Shown here piece by piece: positions 51,558-58,412 of a stretch of 64,000 nucleotides of DNA; position 1 is the stretch's first letter; every line of letters begins with the position of its first letter. Origin of the DNA: an uncultured Armatimonadota bacterium (GTDB lineage Bacteria > Armatimonadota > Fimbriimonadia > Fimbriimonadales > Fimbriimonadaceae). The stretch spans positions 1-64,000 of the forward strand of contig CAIYLG010000033.1 in the NCBI GenBank assembly GCA_903927025.1. Reading direction: 5' to 3'. The notes beneath the pieces are model-generated. The model was not told the DNA's origin. It was given only the letters and a program-made list of their open reading frames with translations, and ran no database searches. A program made the translations under genes and the position numbers.

Positions 51558-53972
51558 ATGAAACAAGGAATAGTCAGATTCGGACTGGCGACTGCGTTTG
51601 CCTTAACGGCAGCCTTTGCCGCCGCGCAGTCCGCGATTTCAGTTTCCATCAACGGCCAGCCAGTCCAATTCGCGGGGACAGGTCCGCAGATGGTGGATGG
51701 AAGAGTCCTAGTGCCCCTGCGCGGAGTTTTTGAAAAGCTCGGGGCGTACGTTGAGTGGCACCCAGACAAGCGCGAAGTGGTCGCGAGTCGTGGCCAAAAC
51801 ACCGTCGATCTTCAAATCGGCAACCCCAACGCCACCGTCAATGGCCAGGCCGTCACGATGGACGTCCCCGCTCAGATCCTCGATGGATCCACGATGGTGC
51901 CGATTCGATTTGTAAGCGAAGCTATCGGCGCTCAAGTTCGATGGCAGGAGGCCGAGCAGCTGGTGATTATCACCGCCGACCAAGCTCAGGCCGCTCCTCC
52001 CGCACCGGTCGAGCCCGCTCAGCCCGCCCCATCTGCCGGCGAGGGCCCCATTCGCATGGCGCGCGTTTCGTACATCGACGGTGGCCTCATCTGGCGGCCA
52101 GGCGATGATGTTGATTGGTCTGATGCAGGAACCAATCTCCCTCTCAGACAGGGTGCCGAGCTGTGGCTCAACCCAGGCTCCCGAGCCGAAATCCAGTTTG
52201 ACGACGGAAGTCTGCTCCGACTCGGAAGCGGCGCTGTAGCCACCCTGCATACAATGTATTCGGATGATCGAGGTGAGTTCACCGAGATTCGTCTTAACAC
52301 TGGAACCGCAAGCTTCCGACTCACCAACGGGAATTCCTCTTATCAAATCGATACTCCGTTGGCATCGATCACCGCCTCTGGGCCATCCGGCTTCCGTGTG
52401 GATGCTTCCTCCGGCCTTCGACTCACGGTGCGAGATGGTCAGACTCACGTGCAGGGAGAAGCTGGCCAGATTGACGTTGGTCGCGGTGAATTCCTCCGAC
52501 TAACTGGGCCCAATGCCCGTTATGCTCTTGTTTCTGCCCCTGGTGGGGACGACTGGGATCGCTTCTGCGACGGTCGAGATCACGTCATCGTCCACCGCTC
52601 TTCCTACCTTCCGTCCAACATCGCCATCATGGGCGGCGAACTGGATGGCTATGGCACTTGGGTCCGAGACCCACAATATGGAAACTGCTGGCGTCCGAAC
52701 GGTGTCAGCCGAGACTGGGCACCCTATCGTGATGGTCACTGGGTGTGGGTTAGCCCGTTTGGCTGGACTTGGTGTGGCAACGAGCAGTGGGGCTGGGCTC
52801 CGTATCACTACGGCACGTGGTTCCCAAGCTCGAACGGATGGTGCTGGCGCCCGGGTCCAGCCCAGCAATGCTGGTCCCCCGCCGTCGTGCACTTCAGCAC
52901 CGATCGCGGATCGATTGCTTGGTGCCCACTGGCCCCATCCGAGGTTCGCTATCCGCCGGTTGTCTCCGTGAACTTCCGCGTCGGAAATTGGGCGGTGAAC
53001 TTCGCCATTGGTGGAGCCGCTTGCTACTATCCGGACGGCAGGGACTCCTGTTCGCCTAGACCTTGGAGAAACTCCGAGATCAACCGAACGACCAACGTTT
53101 ACAACATCACTCGAGTGACGAACATCACGAACGTGTATGTGAACAACAACGGCTTTGTCCCCCGCAACTCTCGGGTTGCCGGAGGTGCCACCGTGACTAC
53201 CACAAGTGGATTCGCGGGAAGAGATCGATTCAATGCTGGTGGTGCCAACGCCACCCAGATCTTTACACGCGGCAAGATGTTTGCCTCGCCGACTGAGGGT
53301 GGAGCCCGCTATGCTGGCCCGACAAACGTACGGCCGACGGCGCGCTCTTTTAGCCCCAGTGTTGGATTCTCGGGAGCTCGTCCCAACTCGGCGGTTCTCA
53401 ACCGACCGGTTATTCGGGCGGCAGCGCCGGCTCGTACGACCGGATGGGTTCAGCCCATGCAGGGCGCTCGAAGTCTGCCTGCCGTTGTCCGCGTCCCAAC
53501 CCGATCCGTTCCACCTCGCACCAATCCTGGTTTCCGAACACCTCCTGTGAACCCGGTTCACCCGCCGAACCGAAACGTTCCACCGGTAGTGCCAAATCGA
53601 CCACCTGTGCGAAACGCTCCTCCCGTCATCAACCCGAGGAATCGAGTTCCTGGCAGCTTCAATCCTAGAGGCACCCCGCCCGTGCCTGTCAACCCCCCAA
53701 TCGTAAGGCCAAACAACCCTCGACAACCACGTCGACCAGTGGCCCCACCCGTCATCACTCCAAGGCAGGTTCCCCCTCCCGCCGTAACCCGAGCCCGCCC
53801 AGCTCAGCCGCCGGTCAACACTCGCCCCCGCGTGGTGCCGCCCCCGGTTCAGCCTAGGCAGACTCCTCCCGCACGAGTGATCCCGCCCAAGCGGGTTCCG
53901 CCCCCCAAGGGCAAAACTCCGCCTCGCAAGCCCAACGATAAAGGCAAGAAGGGAGACAATACCGGCGGCTAA
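51558..53972 (+). CDS. Copper-amine-oxidase-N / FecR / Trp-rich / Pro-rich secreted protein
   Basis: An 804-residue protein with a signal peptide (ends near AAAQ). A copper-amine-oxidase-N (stalk) domain follows at about 31-138 (VDGRVLVPLRGVFEKLGAYVEW, then STMVPIRFVSEAIGAQVRW), then a FecR-type domain at about 165-335 (GSRAEIQFDDGSLLRLGSGAVATL). A Trp-rich segment spans about 355-460 (GTWVRDP, DGHWVWVSPFGWTW, WGWAPYHYGTW), and an Asn/Thr stretch spans 505-530. The Pro/Arg-rich tail from about 620 to the end is low complexity and ends in Lys/Gly. The AAGGAG before the ATG is strong. Probably an envelope or cell-surface protein. Confidence 0.85.
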   Translation: MKQGIVRFGLATAFALTAAFAAAQSAISVSINGQPVQFAGTGPQMVDGRVLVPLRGVFEKLGAYVEWHPDKREVVASRGQNTVDLQIGNPNATVNGQAVTMDVPAQILDGSTMVPIRFVSEAIGAQVRWQEAEQLVIITADQAQAAPPAPVEPAQPAPSAGEGPIRMARVSYIDGGLIWRPGDDVDWSDAGTNLPLRQGAELWLNPGSRAEIQFDDGSLLRLGSGAVATLHTMYSDDRGEFTEIRLNTGTASFRLTNGNSSYQIDTPLASITASGPSGFRVDASSGLRLTVRDGQTHVQGEAGQIDVGRGEFLRLTGPNARYALVSAPGGDDWDRFCDGRDHVIVHRSSYLPSNIAIMGGELDGYGTWVRDPQYGNCWRPNGVSRDWAPYRDGHWVWVSPFGWTWCGNEQWGWAPYHYGTWFPSSNGWCWRPGPAQQCWSPAVVHFSTDRGSIAWCPLAPSEVRYPPVVSVNFRVGNWAVNFAIGGAACYYPDGRDSCSPRPWRNSEINRTTNVYNITRVTNITNVYVNNNGFVPRNSRVAGGATVTTTSGFAGRDRFNAGGANATQIFTRGKMFASPTEGGARYAGPTNVRPTARSFSPSVGFSGARPNSAVLNRPVIRAAAPARTTGWVQPMQGARSLPAVVRVPTRSVPPRTNPGFRTPPVNPVHPPNRNVPPVVPNRPPVRNAPPVINPRNRVPGSFNPRGTPPVPVNPPIVRPNNPRQPRRPVAPPVITPRQVPPPAVTRARPAQPPVNTRPRVVPPPVQPRQTPPARVIPPKRVPPPKGKTPPRKPNDKGKKGDNTGG

Positions 53973-54027
53973 CGCCGGTTAGGTCCGAACAAACCTTCGA
54001 ATATTCTGTTGGGATTATCTCTACCAT

Positions 54028-54061
54028 CCCAGGGTTAGCCGCTCAGGCGGCTTACCCTGGG
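54028..54061. repeat. Nested hairpin repeat
   Basis: CCCAGGGT-TA-GCCGC-TCAG-GCGGC-TT-ACCCTGGG: two nested stems with exact outer arms CCCAGGGT/ACCCTGGG, the same pair as at 43665-43698. It lies 56 bases past the stop of the large secreted protein gene and may end its transcription. Confidence 0.75.
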
Positions 54062-54236
54062 GGAGGCGGCACTCTGAAACACTTAGTCTGCGTCTACCAC
54101 CCAGCCCCCGCGAAGGCTTACTTCGCCTGTGTTTCTAGCGAAAGTTGCCCTGCCTTATATCCCGATTTACCCTTGATCCCGTGCAATGCCTTGAAATGAT
54201 GACGGCAATAATGCTTTAGAAGGAATAAGGTGAATC

Positions 54237-54743
54237 ATGCCAACGGACTTCGAATCTGAATTAGTCTGCCCAGCTTGCGGGGGCAAGAACGACGCTCATG
54301 CGGTGTTCTGTCAAAACCCCAAGTGCCATAAGGCCTTAGGTGAATTTCGGTATGCCCTTGAGGAGTTGGGGAGGCAGAGCTTGTGGCACGAGGCTCTGGT
54401 CACGAAGATCGCTGGCTTCATTGGTAAGCCGCACTTTGTCGTGATTCACATTGTGTGGATCGGAGCTTGGATCGCTCTGAACACCGGCATCTTCATGATC
54501 GGTCGCACCTTTGACGCCTATCCATTCGGCTTGCTAGCCTTGGCTTTGTCAATTGAGGCGGTGCTGATCACGAGCATCCTCATCATCAGCAACAGTGGCC
54601 AGTCGAACCTCGCGAACACGCGCGCTACCCTGGACTATGAAGTCAATGTGCAGACGTACAGGGAAATCCAGCACATTCAGCAAACATTGGAAATGATCAG
54701 CGAGCGATTGAGTCTGCTTGAAAGCAGGCAAAGCGGTTCGTAG
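54237..54743 (+). CDS. DUF1003 membrane protein with N-terminal zinc ribbon
   Basis: A 168-residue protein. The N-terminal CPACGGKNDAHAVFCQNPKCHK is a zinc-binding cluster. The DUF1003 core follows: GFIGKPHFVVIHIVWIGAWIALN and FGLLALALSIEAVLITSILIISN give two helices. A polar helical tail (about 125-165) ends the protein. DUF1003 proteins are inner-membrane proteins of unknown role. AAGGAATAAGG a few bases before the ATG at 54237 is a good ribosome binding site. No operon partners. Confidence 0.9.
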   Translation: MPTDFESELVCPACGGKNDAHAVFCQNPKCHKALGEFRYALEELGRQSLWHEALVTKIAGFIGKPHFVVIHIVWIGAWIALNTGIFMIGRTFDAYPFGLLALALSIEAVLITSILIISNSGQSNLANTRATLDYEVNVQTYREIQHIQQTLEMISERLSLLESRQSGS

Positions 54744-54897
54744 CGAGCGAAGGGCCTGGATAAAAGTCCGGGCAGCAAGAGTGTTGAAACTGGCACTGTC
54801 CGGATAGTTGGCACCTGAAGGAGTGCGGCCTTCAACGCGGGACTTGAGGCCTTTGTTTTGTTGCTTGGCAGGCGGAGCCAAGCGATCTCGAGCGCGC

Positions 54898-55179
54898 TCA
54901 CTTGCGATCGCGGAAGTGTAATTCAATCGCCTCTATGGCGGAAGCAATCCAGTCGGCATCTCGGTTGGTGGCTACTTTTAGCCAGAAGCGCTGTTTGGAC
55001 GGCCACCACGTTGCCTCTAGGGTTCCTTTGACTCTGTGTTTGGAGATATGCCAGTGCTGGGCTCCGGGGTAGGAGGCGAGCTTCGTCGATGGGCCTAGGG
55101 TTGCGTCGACCTGCTCGCAGACATGCTCAAGCTGCTTGGTGGGGTCCTGCGGCGGATAGGTGAGGTCGACGGCTCTCAT
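54898..55179 (-). CDS. Small hypothetical protein
   Basis: About 93 residues from ATG 55179, which overlaps the stop of the gene before it by two bases (ATGA). It contains AQHWHISKHRVKGTLEATWW and NRDADWIASAIEAIELHF, with a cluster of Trp. The longer frame from 55221 lies in the upstream gene and is rejected. No domain recognised. Translational coupling implies a linked function with the 144-residue upstream protein. Confidence 0.6.
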   Translation of the reverse strand: MRAVDLTYPPQDPTKQLEHVCEQVDATLGPSTKLASYPGAQHWHISKHRVKGTLEATWWPSKQRFWLKVATNRDADWIASAIEAIELHFRDRK

Positions 55180-55610
55180 CCCGTTTCGGTTTCCCCCAGC
55201 AAGTGTGGCTCGCCCGTCCACTTCAGATCACAAGATTCTCCAGAGACGAAAATACAGGTGTTCCACGAGCCGATGTAGAGAGCCTGGGAGCAATTGCCTT
55301 TGGGCAGTACGCTCAGCTTCTCTCCGTATCGGTCGTCAATGGGGCCGTTGTTAGAGATGCAAACGGTGTCGGGCTCCGTGTAAGGGTAGACCGGGTGAGG
55401 TGGCTCGATGGCGAGGAAGTCCAAACCCCGAATCGTGATCGTCGCCTTTCGATAGCGCTCTCGAACGACGGGGTCCTTGGAGTTGAGATCGCCAATCCAC
55501 AGATCGATCTCAAACGTTGCGACGCGAAGGACGTAGTCGACCGAGATGCCGCTGATCTCACCATCGTGGACGCCGTTGGGAAGGCTGTTCTCAAGTTCTT
55601 CGAACGTCAT
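55176..55610 (-). CDS. Conserved hypothetical protein
   Basis: About 144 residues from ATG 55610 (MTFEELENSLPNGVHDGEIS). SVDYVLRVATFEIDLWIGDL and KATITIRGLDFLAIEPPHPVYPY form alternating beta strands. I know this sequence type as a conserved hypothetical in soil bacteria, but its function is not known to me. The preceding 204 bases of frame (to 55814) overlap the phosphoesterase gene and are not coding here. It overlaps the start of the following small gene by two bases. Confidence 0.65.
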   Translation of the reverse strand: MTFEELENSLPNGVHDGEISGISVDYVLRVATFEIDLWIGDLNSKDPVVRERYRKATITIRGLDFLAIEPPHPVYPYTEPDTVCISNNGPIDDRYGEKLSVLPKGNCSQALYIGSWNTCIFVSGESCDLKWTGEPHLLGETETG

Positions 55611-55641
55611 CGTGTTCGACTTTACTTCAGTGCCTGCCCAC

Positions 55642-56568
55642 CTAGTCCCGCTGAACCCAACCCCAGGGGATGTATTGCTCCTGGAAGGTGCCGTCGGAAT
55701 GAAGGTCCAGCACGCGGTAGCCAGGGGGGAAACCGTTGTTGGGGCCCTTCCACCAAGAGCCGCAGACAGCGCCTCCGCACAGGTAGGTGACGCCTCGCCA
55801 ATCCACGCGGTCAACTTCGTGAACGTGTCCGCTGAGGGCCAGCTTCACGTTTGGATGCTGACCAAATAGCTCCATCACCGCGTTCACATTCTTGGTCATC
55901 ACATTGCCGCCGACATTCCACTCGCCGCTCTTCGCATCGTATCCGCCGGCAAGCCCAGTGACGGAGAGGAGCGGGATGTGGGAGACCACTACCGTGGGCT
56001 TATGAGTTCCAGACAGATCTTCCTTGAGCCAATCCAGTTGCTCTTGGTCGACAAAGCCGTTGTAGCCGTCGGGAGTGAGGAGGACGTTGTCCAGCATCAC
56101 AAAGTGCCAGTCGGCATGGTCGAAGCTGTGATAGGTGCGCGAGTAGCCAAAGGCATCCATGAACCACTTTTTGGCCCACTGTCCTTCGTCACCTGATGTG
56201 TGGCTCTTGGCCCTATCGATGCCCCAGATATCGTGGTTTCCGATGGCGTGGTGAATCGGAAGGTCGGTGCCATCGTGAAGCGTCTTTTTATAAAGGTCCC
56301 ACTGAAGTTGGGTCCGCGACCTATTAGCCGACCAGGCGTCCATCACCATGTCGCCCCCAACGAGCACCAATTCCGGCCGCCGACTGAGAGACATCATGTG
56401 GTGCCATGCCTTCACAGATCCCTCCACCGCGTGAAGCTCTGGCTGGATGTGGAAGTCGGTCATGTGGGCGACCCGTAACGGCCGCTTTGCCGTCGCCGCC
56501 GCGAGGGCAGGCAACGGCAACAGTGACGCGGCCCCGGCCGCCAAGAGGTCCCGTCTGGAAATTGGCAT
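55642..56568 (-). CDS. Tat-exported metallophosphoesterase
   Basis: A 308-residue protein with an SRRDLLAAGAASLLPLPALA signal. The twin Arg and hydrophobic stretch suggest Tat export of a folded protein with metals. Phosphoesterase motifs are HMTDFHIQPE, VGGDMVMDAW, IGNHDIW, VVSHIPLL and SGHVHEVDR. All five are present, so a binuclear metal site is expected. The substrate is unknown; a periplasmic phosphodiesterase or purple-acid-phosphatase-like role is likely. The next gene downstream on this strand starts 31 bases beyond its stop, so the two may be co-transcribed. Confidence 0.9.
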   Translation of the reverse strand: MPISRRDLLAAGAASLLPLPALAAATAKRPLRVAHMTDFHIQPELHAVEGSVKAWHHMMSLSRRPELVLVGGDMVMDAWSANRSRTQLQWDLYKKTLHDGTDLPIHHAIGNHDIWGIDRAKSHTSGDEGQWAKKWFMDAFGYSRTYHSFDHADWHFVMLDNVLLTPDGYNGFVDQEQLDWLKEDLSGTHKPTVVVSHIPLLSVTGLAGGYDAKSGEWNVGGNVMTKNVNAVMELFGQHPNVKLALSGHVHEVDRVDWRGVTYLCGGAVCGSWWKGPNNGFPPGYRVLDLHSDGTFQEQYIPWGWVQRD

Positions 56569-56610
56569 TGATAGAGTTTATCAATGAAAGCCAGACGTTA
56601 ACAAAGCAAC

Positions 56611-57303
56611 CTACATGGCAGTCTTTTTAGGCAGCTCCAGCTCATGGAAGAACTCTTTCGCTTTGGCGGCGAAGTCGTGTTCGGTCATGTGGCTGATGTC
56701 GCAGATCTGTTTATCGACAATTCGGGATGCGAGATCTTTGTGGTGGTGGCTCATCAGCTCAGTCGTGAAATGGTCCATTTCACTGCTTGCGCCAGTCCCG
56801 TCACCCATCAACAGGATTCGGCCCGCGGATTCAAGCTTGGCTGCAAGCGCCTCATGGAAAAGCTTTCGCAGTGGACCCTGTTTGCCACCGGAGTCCCCCA
56901 TCGGGTTGTGAACCTGCTGGTCGTGACCGCTCGGATCGAGAGGTACCAGCATTTCGGGTTCACTGCCCTCCGCTCCAGCGCGGTAGATCCTAGCGCCTGC
57001 GTGGTCGAGAACTACGAGAACATCTCGGCGAGCGTCCAACGGAGACTGAGGTACCAGTTCGCTGGCCTGCAGGAAGTGTCGAAGCCGGAATACATCATCC
57101 ACATCCAGGTCTTTCTCTTTGCGATGGAGGGTGAGCGTCTGGCCGTTCCGGGTGAACTTAAGCTTATTGTTCTCCTGCTCTTCCAGCATCCCCAGGTGGT
57201 TGAAGATGTTGATGATGCCTGTCCACTCAAGGTTATGGGCCACCGGGTGGATGAAGATCAGATTGTAGGTTGCCTGGTCGGCATGGGAAAGTGTGGAATG
57301 CAT
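56611..57303 (-). CDS. eRF1 domain-3-like (baeRF-type) protein
   Basis: A 230-residue protein. The C-terminal half (about 92-225) reads DVLVVLDHAGARIYRAGAEG, then SAGRILLMGDGTGASSEMDHF and HHHKDLASRIVDKQICDISHM. This is a pattern I associate with bacterial eRF1-like (baeRF, 'translational machinery') proteins. The N-terminal 70 residues (IFIHPVAHNLEWTGIINIFNHLGM) are not recognised. Such proteins are suspected to act on ribosomes, but their function is unproven. A structured intergenic element lies 76 bases upstream. Confidence 0.5.
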   Translation of the reverse strand: MHSTLSHADQATYNLIFIHPVAHNLEWTGIINIFNHLGMLEEQENNKLKFTRNGQTLTLHRKEKDLDVDDVFRLRHFLQASELVPQSPLDARRDVLVVLDHAGARIYRAGAEGSEPEMLVPLDPSGHDQQVHNPMGDSGGKQGPLRKLFHEALAAKLESAGRILLMGDGTGASSEMDHFTTELMSHHHKDLASRIVDKQICDISHMTEHDFAAKAKEFFHELELPKKTAM

Positions 57304-57378
57304 TTGCGGTCTCCTCGAAAGCGCCCCGCAATCCCACCTTTCGCAGTCAGCTCAGATGCTGGGTGCCACTGTCGAAGG

Positions 57379-57441
57379 ATCGTGAAGCGTGCCCATCATT
57401 GGGACCTTCGAAGAAAGGTCAGGGTTCCCCCGCTTCACGAT
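57379..57441. other. Structured intergenic element with nested stems
   Basis: Outer arms ATCGTGAAGCG (57379-57389) and CGCTTCACGAT (57431-57441) pair perfectly over 11 bases. Inside lie GGGA/TCCC and GACCTT-CGAAGA-AAGGTC stems. It could be the terminator of the DUF1080 gene or the leader of the eRF1-like gene, both on the minus strand. Confidence 0.55.
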
Positions 57442-57466
57442 TGTTTGAAAAGGGGTCAAGTGCCGC

Positions 57467-58372
57467 TTACCGGCGCTTCCAAAGGATGATGTTTCGGAAG
57501 TCGATGGGCCCATGGTCTCCCTGCAGCTTGATAGGACCGGGAGCGGCCTCATCAGGGTCCAGCGCACCGCCGGTCGGACCTGGGATCTCCTGATTTTCAA
57601 TGATCTTGATGCCGTTGAGCGTCACCGACACGGTTCGGCCAACGAGAACGATGTCCATCGTCTGCCACTCGCCAGCGGGCTTGGCAGCGTTGACGCGAGG
57701 AGTGATGAGACCATAGAGTCCGCCGATGTGCTCATCATCGGCAGGAAGCCCATAAGCATCGTCAATCTGAACTTCGTATCGCCCTCGAAGGTAGATGCCG
57801 CTGTTGCTGTCCTTGGGATACCGAAACTCAGCATGAAGCTTGAAGTCCTTTACAAGCTCCTTGCTGTTGATGTCATGGCGGGGCGCTTTATCACGCAACA
57901 TCCCGTCTTCCAGACTCCAGCCCTCGGTCGGAACCCAATTGGTGTCCAGCGCTTTGCCAATCAGCCGTTGGCCAGGCCCCCAGGAAATCGGCCCGGTCAC
58001 GGGAAGGTCTGGCGCTGGCCCCCCTGAAACGGTGCAGCCGTCGAATACCGGACCCGAAAGCACTCCCTCCAGCTTTTTCCCGACCAAGTGTCCATCAAAT
58101 TTCAGGCTCCCCTTGTCGGACTCCCACTGGGCAGGGATGGCAAAGTGGATTCCGGTGTCGTCGCTGATCACTTCTGAAACAGGCCGAGCACTGCCAAAGG
58201 AGCACATAAATCGGCCCACAAGGGCGTTGCGGCCCGATGCTCTGACCTCGAGCCAGCCCACGGATTTGCGGGTGCCTCGTAGGATGGTGAGGTCCCATCG
58301 CCCGATAATCGGGTCTTTGCGGACACCTTGGAGGTGCAGAGATGCGATCGCGAGCGCGGCGACAGTGAACAT
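57467..58372 (-). CDS. DUF1080 (3-keto-disaccharide hydrolase) protein, secreted
   Basis: A 301-residue protein with a signal peptide (MFTVAALAIASLHLQG). An N-terminal beta-domain of unknown type occupies about 22-125. The DUF1080 domain (about 145-299) shows KDFKLHAEFRYPKDSNSGIYLRG, GRYEVQIDDAYG and EWQTMDIVLVGRTVSVTLNG, then FRNIILWKR. DUF1080 is a concanavalin-like fold that binds or hydrolyses sugars. An excreted saccharide-processing role is plausible. It is a single gene on the minus strand, 40 bases downstream of the propeller gene's end. Confidence 0.85.
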   Translation of the reverse strand: MFTVAALAIASLHLQGVRKDPIIGRWDLTILRGTRKSVGWLEVRASGRNALVGRFMCSFGSARPVSEVISDDTGIHFAIPAQWESDKGSLKFDGHLVGKKLEGVLSGPVFDGCTVSGGPAPDLPVTGPISWGPGQRLIGKALDTNWVPTEGWSLEDGMLRDKAPRHDINSKELVKDFKLHAEFRYPKDSNSGIYLRGRYEVQIDDAYGLPADDEHIGGLYGLITPRVNAAKPAGEWQTMDIVLVGRTVSVTLNGIKIIENQEIPGPTGGALDPDEAAPGPIKLQGDHGPIDFRNIILWKRR

Positions 58373-58412
58373 GACTCAACAATACTAGAAGATTCAGCTC
58401 AAACCCGCCTTA

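Noticed and set aside
51407-51733. A plus-strand frame before the large secreted protein gene
   Set aside because: It runs into that gene in a different frame and has no domain.
54744-54897. Possible small gene or gene remnant between the DUF1003 gene and the hypothetical pair
   Set aside because: A minus-strand frame crosses it but overlaps the DUF1003 gene and has no recognisable feature.
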